Under the pieces are notes generated by a model. The model worked only from the letters and a program-made list of their open reading frames with translations. It did no database searches and was not told the DNA's origin. Positions 1 to 6,958 of a DNA stretch of 12,092 nt are shown here, piece by piece. Every line of letters begins with the position of its first letter. Position 1 is the stretch's first letter. Source of the DNA: DAOPXV01 sp035352535 (GTDB lineage Bacteria; Muiribacteriota; UBA9980); contig CAZJFS010000137.1 in NCBI GenBank assembly GCA_964545075.1, positions 1 through 12,092 on the forward strand, written 5' to 3'. A program made the position numbers and the translations under genes.

Positions 1-1272
1 GAGGGGGATCGGGGAGGTGGGCGATATCATCAGGTGCGTGAGGCTGCCGATGGTTCCCATGGCGATGAAGAACAGTAAAAATGAAGCCTCGCGTTTAAGG
101 GGCTCTTTATAATCGTAAAAAATATCGCAGACGTTGTCGCCGAAAACCCACAGGAAATACATGTTGAAAAAAAAGTGTGAAAAGCCGGCGTGCACGAACT
201 GGCATGAGATGAGGTTGAAAAATGATTTTATGGAGCCGAAATCAAGCGGCGTGAATCCGAGCAGGCTATAAAAACTTTTATAAGTCGCGACGCTCGGACC
301 CGCCAGGCCGTGATGGATTATCTGCGTGACGGCGCGGGATTCGAGATAATATGAAAGAAGGAAGACCAGCGCGTTAGCGCCTATTATGCCGACGAGTATA
401 TAAGGGAAATAAAAACGCGGATTGTAAACTTCGACCGGAAGATTTGAAAGCAGGCAGAAAAAATAGGTGGGAATGGATATTTCATCGTATTCGCCGGCCG
501 AGTCGTACTTTATATTGGAGTAATGGCTCAACGCGTTGTTTTCTTCCTGTTTTTCGACGGGTTTGATGATTTTCGAAGCGGAAACGTAACTCGAGCCGGC
601 GCGGGGTTGAATTCCGGCCGGATATGAAGCGGAACTTCGCAGGCTCGGATTTAATTCGCCGTGTTTTTCAACGTCGATTCCTGGGTCTTTCGGAGATATG
701 CCGATCTTTTTGTTAATGATCTCGTCAAAAATCGCCTTTTCATTTGCCTTCGCATCCAGAGGCGGGGCTTTTTTCTCCGGAAGCGGCGGCATTTCAATTG
801 TCTTCGCGGCCGGCGAAAGGGCGCTTTTTTTCGGTGGCAGCGGCGTTTCGTCGCCGGCGGCCGAGGATGATTTTTGAAAACGCGTTTCCATTACGGTTTT
901 TGGACGGAAAAATGACGGCTGGGCGGGCCTGCTCCCGGAAAGGTGGCTTTTTAAGGCGAGAAGTTGCCCGTTTCGCAAAAATATAGCCATACAACCGCGG
1001 CAGACGTGCATTTCATATTTGAAAAGGCCTTTTTTCGCTCCGACGCGGTCCATTGTAAGGCCGCAGCAGGGGCATACGAGCGTCGTCACGTCGAATGGAA
1101 GGCGTTCAAGGACGGTTTCAGGGTCTATCGCGCCGGCGAGTATTTTTTTCAATTCGCCGTTATCGTAGTAAACGCCGCGGCATTCGGGGCATACATCGAT
1201 TACTATGTCATTAATTTTCAGCTTGTCCATTATCGTCCCGCGCCGGCACTCGGGGCATACTTTTGCTTTCAT
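1..1272 (-). CDS. Rhomboid-family membrane protein with two N-terminal zinc ribbons (3' end cut by window edge)
   Basis: 424 codons are visible, from an ATG at 1272 (AAGGA about 8 nt upstream) to the window edge with no stop. Residues 6-31 form a TFIIB-type zinc ribbon (CPEC at 6-9, CPEC at 28-31, then GVYYDNGEL as in that family). A second ribbon-like unit has CPCC at 67-70 and CRGC at 91-94. Residues about 105-284 are a polar linker rich in Pro, Lys and Ala. A hydrophobic segment follows at about 290-312. Residues 357-381 match rhomboid transmembrane helix 2: FVHAGFSHFFFN, with His366 and Asn370 in the HxxxN oxyanion position, then YFLWVFGDNV. The window stops where the catalytic GxSG serine should appear, so active protease versus inactive pseudoprotease cannot be decided. 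By family, rhomboids cut membrane proteins inside the bilayer. The ribbons would face the cytoplasm and probably bind a partner or substrate (inference). Confidence 0.85.
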   Translation of the reverse strand, partial: MKAKVCPECRRGTIMDKLKINDIVIDVCPECRGVYYDNGELKKILAGAIDPETVLERLPFDVTTLVCPCCGLTMDRVGAKKGLFKYEMHVCRGCMAIFLRNGQLLALKSHLSGSRPAQPSFFRPKTVMETRFQKSSSAAGDETPLPPKKSALSPAAKTIEMPPLPEKKAPPLDAKANEKAIFDEIINKKIGISPKDPGIDVEKHGELNPSLRSSASYPAGIQPRAGSSYVSASKIIKPVEKQEENNALSHYSNIKYDSAGEYDEISIPTYFFCLLSNLPVEVYNPRFYFPYILVGIIGANALVFLLSYYLESRAVTQIIHHGLAGPSVATYKSFYSLLGFTPLDFGSIKSFFNLISCQFVHAGFSHFFFNMYFLWVFGDNVCDIFYDYKEPLKREASFLLFFIAMGTIGSLTHLMISPTSPIPL

Positions 1273-1301
1273 AAACTTTTCCTTAATAAAATTTGAATAT
1301 A

Positions 1302-1330
1302 ATTTTAACAGAACCGCCCGAAATATTCAA
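1302..1330 (-). promoter_or_regulatory. Promoter of the zinc-ribbon rhomboid gene
   Basis: On the minus strand TTGAAT (1330-1325) is followed by a 17-nt spacer and TAAAAT (1307-1302), close to the sigma70 consensus. Transcription would start near 1295, leaving a short leader of about 22 nt that contains the AAGGA ribosome site before the ATG at 1272. Confidence 0.6.
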
Positions 1331-1508
1331 TATTAAAAATTGGGGCTCGGAATGTTTAGACGCCATCGTTTAAAGCCGCCTCGCGGAAATTTGCGAGAAG
1401 CGGTTATTTATGAAGGGACGATTTTAAAAAATCGGGGCCGGAGAAAGGGGAAACGGGATAAAAATTATCTGGTATTCGGTCGAGCGATCAATTATTTAAA
1501 ATATAATT

Positions 1509-1538
1509 TTGACAAAATGGCATCATATCTGATAGAAT
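1509..1538 (+). promoter_or_regulatory. Promoter of the ankyrin-repeat gene
   Basis: TTGACA (1509-1514, perfect -35) is followed by an 18-nt spacer and TAGAAT (1533-1538). The predicted start near 1545 gives an unusually long leader of about 300 nt before the ankyrin ATG at 1853. No better promoter is evident closer to the gene, though weaker ones in the AT-rich leader cannot be excluded. Confidence 0.55.
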
Positions 1539-1548
1539 AAAAATAGGT

Positions 1549-1567
1549 GCGCAAAGTCCGTTTGCGC
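1549..1567 (+). promoter_or_regulatory. Hairpin at the 5' end of the ankyrin mRNA leader
   Basis: GCGCAAA (1549-1555) and TTTGCGC (1561-1567) form a perfect 7-bp stem with loop GTCCG. It begins only a few nt after the predicted transcription start, and no T-run follows, so it is not an intrinsic terminator. A hairpin at the very 5' end is known in other bacteria to protect mRNA from decay. That role is inferred here. It does not match a riboswitch class I can recognise. Confidence 0.4.
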
Positions 1568-1852
1568 GATCGGGGTATCCTTAAAATTAAAATGCCGCGT
1601 GTTTACGGGCGGTGATGTGATGTTTAAAATAAAGCCTTTATCGCCTTTATTTAAAGAGGCTCTCTTTTTGGACGCGGGCCGTCATTTTGCGGCATCCGCA
1701 GCCGTACGCTTTTTTTATTTCAAATCATCCGGTTTTAATAAAACAAAATATTCTAATATTCTAATGTTTCTGCCGCGCGCAGGGCTTTTGTTTTGCGCGC
1801 TCAAAGTTTTTAAAAAATATTGTTTTCAGAAAATTGAAAGGAAGTGAACCTT

Positions 1853-4051
1853 ATGACCATACATGACGCCAACTTGCTCGACGCGGCCAGACAGGGAAAC
1901 ATCGAGTCGATCAGAAATTATGTCGGAAAGGGCGCGGACGTTAACGCTAAGGCGTGTGACGGGGAAACGTCGCTTATTAAAGCCGTTAAAAAAGGTAATG
2001 TGGCCGCCGCGTCTTTTTTGTTAGAGAACGGTGCGGATATTGAAGCGCGCGACCGCGATGGATGGAACGCGCTTATGTACGCCGCGTGGCGCGGGCATTT
2101 CGACGCCGCGAAGCTGCTTATCGACTCGAAGGCCGACATCGACGTACAGGACGTGGACGGCTGGACGCCTCTCATGTTCGCCGCATGGAGAGGCCATTGC
2201 GAACTCGTAAGGCTTCTTATGGAGAGCGGCGCAAAGTTCGATCCGCACGATAAATGGGGCGAGGGAGCTTTCATAGAAACCGCCGAATGCGGCCAGACCG
2301 ATATAGTTTTAACTCTCATCGAGCGCGGCGTTAACATCAACGCGGCGGACGAATACGGCCGCACCGCGCTTATGAAAACATGCGATTGCGGGCACACCGA
2401 CGTCGCGCGTCTTTTGATCGAACGTGGAGCGGACGTGAATCTTTCGGATCATTCAGGGAAAACGGCGCTTATGGAAGTTTGCGCCGAAGGCGATGTCGAT
2501 ATAATAAAATTATTGATCGAAAAGGGAGCCGACGTCAACGCCAGAACGAACTGCGGCAATACCGCCATTATGATGGCTTCGGAACACGGTCATCTTGAAG
2601 CGGTGAAGATACTCGTTGAGCGCGGAGCCGATTTTAACGCGAAAACCAACTTTTGTTCCACCGCTCTTATGTCCGCCGCCGAGCACGGCCATGCCGACAC
2701 GGTCAAATTTCTCATCGATAGCGGCGCCGACGCTGAAATTAAAACGGGATGCCGCACCATAGCCTTGATGATCGCGGCCGAGCACGGGCATTCGGATGTC
2801 GTGAAAATTCTCCTGGAAAAATGCGCCGAGATCAACGCGCGCGACAGATGGGGCCGAAGCGCCCTTATTATCGCAAGCGAAAAAGGCCATTTGGCGGTCA
2901 TAAAAACGATTCTTGAAAAAGGCGCCGATATAAATATGCGCGATAATGAAGGACGTACAGCGCTTATGGCCGCGGAAGAGCACGGACACGCCGCCGTAGT
3001 TAAAATTCTTCTGGAACTGGGCGTGGATATCAACGCTAAAGATTCATGCGGCCGAAGCGCTCTTATGATGGCTGAAGAACAGGGCCATGCCGAAGTCGTC
3101 AGAATATTGATCGAAAAAGGCATTGATATAAACTCGAAAGACGACAACGGCCGTACGGCTCTCATGGAAACGGTCAGCAGAGGGAACCATGAGGTGGCAA
3201 GGCTTTTGATTGAAAAAGGGGCCGACGTCAATACATGCGACGACAACGGCCGCACCGCGCTCATGGAAGTTTCGACATGGGCCAGACCCGAAGCGTCGGA
3301 TGTGGTCGAAGTCGCCAAAATTTTGATTGAAAAAGGGGCCGATCTGAACGCGAAGGACGACAACGGCCGCACCGCTCTTATGGAAGCCTCGGCATGGGCG
3401 CATACCGACGTTTTTGAGATCGCCAAACTTTTGATCGAAAATAAGGCGGATATCGATCTGACCGACGACAACGGCCGAAGCGCTCTTATGGAGGCGGCGC
3501 ACAAGGGAAATTATGCCGTGGTCGAACTTCTCGCCAGTCATGGCGCGAATATGAATGGTTGCGACGACAACGGCCGCACCGCTCTTATGGACGCTTCATA
3601 CAAGGACAATGTTCGAGTGGCCGATTTTCTCGTTCAGAAAGGAGCGGACGTCAATGCCTGCGACGACAGCAGGCGCACGGCGTTAATGGAAGCCGCGCGC
3701 TGGTCGGAGCTGGACCTTGTAAAAACGCTTGTAAAGGCTGGGGCGGATGTCAATGCCCGCGATAATTTCAATAAAACGCCTCTTATAGAAGCCGCTTTCC
3801 GCGGGGATTTAGAAATAGTCGACTATCTCATCCATGCCGAGGCCGATATCGACGCCCGTGATAACGACGGCCGTACGCCTCTTATCGACGCCGTAATGCG
3901 TGGAAATTCAGACGTGGTAAAACTGCTCGTCGATCACGGCGCGGATTTCAGTATTCGCGATTCGTCTAATATGAGCGCTTTTCAGATAGCGACAACTAAC
4001 TGGCATCACGGCATCATTAATATTTTAAGGGCGGCTGGAGCTAAAGAATGA
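1853..4051 (+). CDS. Ankyrin-repeat protein, about 22 tandem repeats, cytoplasmic
   Basis: This 732-residue protein consists entirely of ankyrin repeats. Reading in 33-residue steps gives 22 units, most with the family signature DxxGRTALMxAxxxGHxxVVKxLLExGADVNAK. Repeat 1 is the N-terminal cap and repeat 22 is a degenerate C-terminal cap ending in AAGAKE. Repeats 15 (residues 463-501, 39 long) and 16 (502-537, 36 long) carry insertions of 6 and 3 residues between their helices. Repeats 14-18 all open with DDNGR(T/S)ALM(E/D). There is no signal peptide, membrane segment or catalytic domain, so it should be a cytoplasmic protein-binding scaffold with unknown partner. I chose the ATG at 1853 because AGGAAG sits 8 nt before it. 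The in-frame GTG at 1844 overlaps that ribosome site. It is transcribed alone and converges on apbE. Similar proteins occur both in free-living bacteria and in host-associated ones, so its presence does not prove a host association. Confidence 0.95.
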   Translation: MTIHDANLLDAARQGNIESIRNYVGKGADVNAKACDGETSLIKAVKKGNVAAASFLLENGADIEARDRDGWNALMYAAWRGHFDAAKLLIDSKADIDVQDVDGWTPLMFAAWRGHCELVRLLMESGAKFDPHDKWGEGAFIETAECGQTDIVLTLIERGVNINAADEYGRTALMKTCDCGHTDVARLLIERGADVNLSDHSGKTALMEVCAEGDVDIIKLLIEKGADVNARTNCGNTAIMMASEHGHLEAVKILVERGADFNAKTNFCSTALMSAAEHGHADTVKFLIDSGADAEIKTGCRTIALMIAAEHGHSDVVKILLEKCAEINARDRWGRSALIIASEKGHLAVIKTILEKGADINMRDNEGRTALMAAEEHGHAAVVKILLELGVDINAKDSCGRSALMMAEEQGHAEVVRILIEKGIDINSKDDNGRTALMETVSRGNHEVARLLIEKGADVNTCDDNGRTALMEVSTWARPEASDVVEVAKILIEKGADLNAKDDNGRTALMEASAWAHTDVFEIAKLLIENKADIDLTDDNGRSALMEAAHKGNYAVVELLASHGANMNGCDDNGRTALMDASYKDNVRVADFLVQKGADVNACDDSRRTALMEAARWSELDLVKTLVKAGADVNARDNFNKTPLIEAAFRGDLEIVDYLIHAEADIDARDNDGRTPLIDAVMRGNSDVVKLLVDHGADFSIRDSSNMSAFQIATTNWHHGIINILRAAGAKE
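3140..3691 (+). repeat. Near-identical central ankyrin units within the gene
   Basis: The start of the repeat unit recurs almost unchanged at DNA level at 3140, 3239, 3356, 3464 and 3563, with a more diverged copy at 3662. The first five share GACGACAACGGCCG followed by a variant of ACCGCTCTTATGGA. The other repeats of the gene keep the protein pattern but not this DNA identity, pointing to recent duplication or gene conversion among these units. Confidence 0.75.
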
Positions 4052-4078
4052 CGGGGACGGCGAGTTGGCGAAGCAGCG

Positions 4079-5095
4079 CTATTCTTTGACGAAGCGGGCC
4101 TTTTTTTCGAGCTCTTCGGAAACGGCGATATTTCCGGCGTGGTCGATGAGTACGGTCGCCAGTTTTTCATTTTTGGAAAAATCCACGGCTTTTTTCATTC
4201 CCATGGCGATAAGCGCCGTGGCCAGGCCATCCGTTAAAGTAGGATCGGCGCCTATTATGGTCGCCGATTTCGGGCCTTCGGCCGGATAACCCGTTTTCGG
4301 GTCTATTATATGGCCGTAATTTTTTCCGCCGATCACGGCGAATTGTTCGTAATCGCCCGACGTGAAGACCGAAACCGGCCCGTTGACGACAAGCCGGCCC
4401 GCTATTTTTCCATTCGATTTATTGAAAGGGTCCTGAATTCCGATAACGTAAGGCCGTTCAGCCGTTACGCACAGATCTCCGCCGCCTTCGATTATCGCGT
4501 CTGAAACTCCGAGGCTGGTGACGACGCCGGCCATTTTTCCGACCGCGTATCCTTTGGCTATGCCTCCGAGATCTATCATCATGCCTTCGTCCATGCGCAT
4601 CGACATATCCTTGAAATCTATCTTTATTTTCGAATAACCGACTTTCGAAAGCGCCGCTTTTATAGCGGCGTCATCCGGTATTTTTGATGGCGAATTCCGC
4701 CAGTCCCAGAGTTTATAAAGAGGCATGAAAGTTATGTCGAAATAACCGCCGCTCATTTCGGCGGCCTTTATGGATGCTTTGACGCATTCGGCGAGCGGCC
4801 TGGACATTTTGTTAGGTCCCGCGGGATTTTTATTTATTGTCGAGACTTCCGAATCGTCACGAAATCTGGTCAGAGCGGCCTCGATCTCGTGCAGGAGAGC
4901 GAATGCCGTTTTCGAAGCGTTAGACGCGATATCTTCGCTAACCCCGTAGCAGTCGATATGAAAGGTGGTTCCCATGGCCGGCTGGGTGAAGCGGTAATGC
5001 CGTTTCAAGTCGTAACCGGTGTAAAGGGAATAAGCGACCGATAGTACAACGGCCGATATGATGAATAAAGTGAGCGCTTTTCGCGATCCGTCCAT
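4079..5095 (-). CDS. apbE: FAD:protein FMN transferase, last gene of the rnf operon
   Basis: This 338-residue ApbE-family enzyme uses FAD and Mg2+ to attach FMN through a phosphoester bond to threonine in target proteins, here presumably RnfG and RnfD. Family motifs appear in order: MGTTFHI, FDITFMPLYKLWDW, DLGGIAKGYAV, the flavin-binding IIEGGGDL, TSGDYEQF, HIIDPKTGYPA, and the metal-site TLTDGLATALIAMG. Length is normal for the family. The N-terminus has a hydrophobic segment (about residues 7-24) with no lipobox cysteine after it, so it is probably anchored on the outer face of the membrane rather than being a lipoprotein. The ATG at 5095 follows rnfA by 12 nt with GGGA upstream. Its stop lies 27 bp from the stop of the convergent ankyrin gene, with no terminator visible between them. 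The identification is firm; the target assignment is inferred from the operon. Confidence 0.95.
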   Translation of the reverse strand: MDGSRKALTLFIISAVVLSVAYSLYTGYDLKRHYRFTQPAMGTTFHIDCYGVSEDIASNASKTAFALLHEIEAALTRFRDDSEVSTINKNPAGPNKMSRPLAECVKASIKAAEMSGGYFDITFMPLYKLWDWRNSPSKIPDDAAIKAALSKVGYSKIKIDFKDMSMRMDEGMMIDLGGIAKGYAVGKMAGVVTSLGVSDAIIEGGGDLCVTAERPYVIGIQDPFNKSNGKIAGRLVVNGPVSVFTSGDYEQFAVIGGKNYGHIIDPKTGYPAEGPKSATIIGADPTLTDGLATALIAMGMKKAVDFSKNEKLATVLIDHAGNIAVSEELEKKARFVKE

Positions 5096-5107
5096 TTTTA
5101 TTCCCGC

Positions 5108-5692
5108 TTAGAACGGCAGCTTGAAGCCGGCGAATCCCATGAACGCGAGCGCCATTATTCCGGTTGTTATAAGCGCTATCGGGAATCCGTCCATGGCATC
5201 GGGGATTTTTGAAAACCGCATCTGTTCTCGCACTCCGGCGAACAGAATTATCGCCAGGGTGAAACCGGCGGCCGTAGCGAAGGAATAAACGACGGATTCG
5301 ACGAGGCCGTAGTTCTTTTTTATCGCAAGAAGCGCTATTCCAAGGACGGCGCAGTTCGTAGTGATAAGCGGAAGATATATTCCGAGCGCCTTATATAGTC
5401 CGGGTGAAAGCTTTTTCAGCATGATCTCGACCATCTGGACGAGCGCCGCTATTACGAGGATGAACGCGAGCGTCTGAAGATAGGCCACTCCGAACTTAAC
5501 CAGAAGCATCTGGACGTAGTAAGTTATTATATTCGCCAGCACCATGACGAATATCACGGCCAGCCCCATGCCGGTCGCGGTTTCAATCGATTTTGAAACG
5601 CCCAGAAATGGGCAGGTGCCCAAAAACTGCGCGAAAATGACGTTGTTAAAAATGGCCGAAGTTATCAATATCGATATTAAAGCAGATGTCAT
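5108..5692 (-). CDS. rnfA: Rnf complex membrane subunit RnfA
   Basis: This 194-residue protein has about six membrane segments and the RnfA/NqrE signature. It begins SAIFNNVIFAQFLGTCPFLG and has TTNCAVLG in mid-protein. Cys27 and Cys114 correspond to the cysteines that, with their counterparts in RnfE, hold a [2Fe-2S] centre in the middle of the membrane in this family, passing electrons from the cytoplasmic to the outer side. RnfA and RnfE are homologous with inverted topology. The ATG at 5692 lies 6 nt after the rnfE stop; the ribosome site AAGGAG is in the last codons of rnfE, suggesting coupled translation. Nqr and Rnf are closely related; the RnfB and RnfC neighbours make this Rnf. Confidence 0.96.
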   Translation of the reverse strand: MTSALISILITSAIFNNVIFAQFLGTCPFLGVSKSIETATGMGLAVIFVMVLANIITYYVQMLLVKFGVAYLQTLAFILVIAALVQMVEIMLKKLSPGLYKALGIYLPLITTNCAVLGIALLAIKKNYGLVESVVYSFATAAGFTLAIILFAGVREQMRFSKIPDAMDGFPIALITTGIMALAFMGFAGFKLPF

Positions 5693-5698
5693 AATTTA

Positions 5699-6298
5699 TT
5701 AATTCTCCTTGCTCTGTAAGAAATTTATGAGCGCGAGCGTGAGGCCTAAAGTTATGAACGCGCCAGGAGCGAGTGTCATAAGGATGAACTTGTGAGTGAA
5801 CGGGACTACCGTATATCCCAGGAGCGTTCCGGCCGATAAAAATTCGCGTATGGAGCCGATGAGCGCGAGCGAACATGTGAAGCCGATGCCCATGACGAGG
5901 CCGTCGATAGCGGACGGAAGCACTTCATTCTTGGCCGCGTAAGCTTCGGCGCGCCCTAAAATGATGCAATTTACGACGATAAGCGGAATGAATATTCCGA
6001 GCGCTTCATAAAGCGGCGGAATGAAAGCCGCTATTAAAAGATCGACGACCGTTACGAACGTGGCTATGACGACAACGAAAGCCGGTATTCTGACCTTATT
6101 TGGAATGACGTTTCTCAGCATCGATATAGCAATGTTTGAACAGGTAAGTACCGCGATGACTGAAATGCCCATTCCTAGAGCGTTTTGAACTGAAGTTGTA
6201 GTGGCCAGAGTCGGACACATTCCGAGTACTATACGGAATGTGGGGTTTTCAGTGACTACGCCACGGTAGAGTTCTTTTTTAAAATTATCAAGACCCAT
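5699..6298 (-). CDS. rnfE: Rnf complex membrane subunit RnfE
   Basis: This 199-residue protein has about six membrane segments and is the partner of RnfA. Family features are an N-terminal amphipathic start (MGLDNFKKELYRG), ENPTFRIVLGMCPTLA with Cys28, and IVVNCIILGRAEA with Cys111. These two cysteines are the expected ligands of the [2Fe-2S] centre shared with RnfA. The C-terminal half has GFTCSLALIGSIREFL and the APGAFITLGL stretch typical of RnfE/NqrD. The ATG at 6298 has AGAGG about 8 nt upstream, and 15 nt separate it from the rnfG stop. Nothing is unusual in length or motifs. Confidence 0.96.
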   Translation of the reverse strand: MGLDNFKKELYRGVVTENPTFRIVLGMCPTLATTTSVQNALGMGISVIAVLTCSNIAISMLRNVIPNKVRIPAFVVVIATFVTVVDLLIAAFIPPLYEALGIFIPLIVVNCIILGRAEAYAAKNEVLPSAIDGLVMGIGFTCSLALIGSIREFLSAGTLLGYTVVPFTHKFILMTLAPGAFITLGLTLALINFLQSKEN

Positions 6299-6313
6299 AT
6301 CAATAACCTCTGT

Positions 6314-6958
6314 CTATTTTAAATTTAATGATTTTACTTTATTTTTGTATATCGCTATGCTTTTGGCGACGATGGCCGTCGTCGCGCGAGAGGAGATCGT
6401 GGCTGCGGTGAGCTGCTCTACGTCGCCGCCGTCTTTTTTGACGCTCCATTTTTTTAGATCTATGCCCGCGTCGACATAATTGGATTTAAAGGCCGGCGTG
6501 TTGATGTTGGTGCCAAGCCCCGGCGTTTCCTTACAGTCGAGAATGCTGACGCCCTTTATCTTGCCGTCGATGGTGAATCCCACTAAAAGCTTTATGGGAT
6601 CGGCATATGACTGGTCCTGTCTTATGTTTTCCGGAATGGCGAGCTTTTTCAACTGCTCGGCGCTTAAAAGCCTCGATGAAGCCATGACGGCTATGCCAAC
6701 GGGTTTCTGATCTTTTTTGCAGACGAAAAGTTCGAACGGATCCATAGGATCGGCAAGTATCGTTTCGGCCTCGGCGGTATCGAAAGCGGGCATTACCTCC
6801 ATCAGGGCTTTTTTCTGCTTGATTACCGCGACCATAGCGATGCGGTCTTTTGTTACGTTATTTACCAGGGCGAGTATAAGCCCGGATATCGCAGAGAACA
6901 ATGTGAGAACAATGAGAAGATTTAAATCTGAATTTCCTTTTCTAATTCTATTCATCAT
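6314..6958 (-). CDS. rnfG: Rnf complex FMN-binding subunit RnfG
   Basis: This 214-residue protein has one N-terminal membrane anchor (about residues 13-33) and an outer FMN-binding domain. The middle has TIDGKIKGVSIL and KETPGLGTNI, both usual for the FMN_bind fold. The flavinylation site is LTAATISS at 183-190, with Thr187 as the expected FMN acceptor. The family motif is usually (S/T)GATxS, so Ala stands where Gly is common. RnfG relays electrons on the outer side of the membrane and is flavinylated by ApbE, encoded three genes downstream. The start is the ATG at 6958 or the next codon, also ATG. The first directly abuts the rnfD stop, with GGGG in the end of rnfD as a possible ribosome site. 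Confidence 0.95.
   Translation of the reverse strand: MMNRIRKGNSDLNLLIVLTLFSAISGLILALVNNVTKDRIAMVAVIKQKKALMEVMPAFDTAEAETILADPMDPFELFVCKKDQKPVGIAVMASSRLLSAEQLKKLAIPENIRQDQSYADPIKLLVGFTIDGKIKGVSILDCKETPGLGTNINTPAFKSNYVDAGIDLKKWSVKKDGGDVEQLTAATISSRATTAIVAKSIAIYKNKVKSLNLK

Larger units (their letters stand above)
1273..1852. other. Intergenic region of about 580 bp with divergent promoters and no convincing gene
   Basis: This AT-rich stretch separates the leftward rhomboid gene from the rightward ankyrin gene. It holds the two divergent promoters, an interrupted inverted repeat at 1376-1403 (CCGC-CTCGC pairing with GCGAG-AA-GCGG) and a perfect hairpin at 1549-1567. A 75-codon reading frame could start at an ATG at 1620, just after GGTGATGTG, and ends at 1847, five nt before the ankyrin start. 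Its product would be rich in Phe and Lys and resembles nothing I recognise. I treat it as probably untranslated leader. A second short frame (TTG at 1340 to 1540) runs through the promoter and looks fortuitous. Confidence 0.6.

Noticed and set aside
1376..1403. Terminator hairpin in the 1273-1852 region.
   Set aside because: The stem is interrupted by an AA bulge and no T-run follows on either strand.
1340..1540. 66-codon frame on the plus strand.
   Set aside because: It has a TTG start without a good ribosome site, runs through the ankyrin -35/-10 boxes, and its composition is unlike a protein.
1545..1600. Possible c-di-GMP (GEMM-type) riboswitch, because of GCAAAG and CGGGGTATCC near the hairpin.
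   Set aside because: The region is too short, and the second helix, tetraloop/receptor and CCTAA-type motifs of that class are missing.
1844..1846. GTG start for the ankyrin protein.
   Set aside because: It overlaps the AGGAAG ribosome site that serves the ATG at 1853.
1620..1847. Small gene upstream of the ankyrin gene.
   Set aside because: It has a possible ribosome site and tight spacing, but no recognisable features and a Phe/Lys content that may only reflect AT-rich leader DNA. It is kept as a note in the intergenic entry.
1918..3541. Several long open frames antisense to the ankyrin gene (e.g. 2590-3504 minus).
   Set aside because: They are periodic mirror images of the 33-residue repeats in GC-rich codons. 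They have no independent start signals and their products are compositionally odd.
1853..4051. CRISPR-like or other noncoding repeat array from the regular 99-bp spacing.
   Set aside because: The period equals 33 codons and is fully explained by ankyrin repeats in an open frame.
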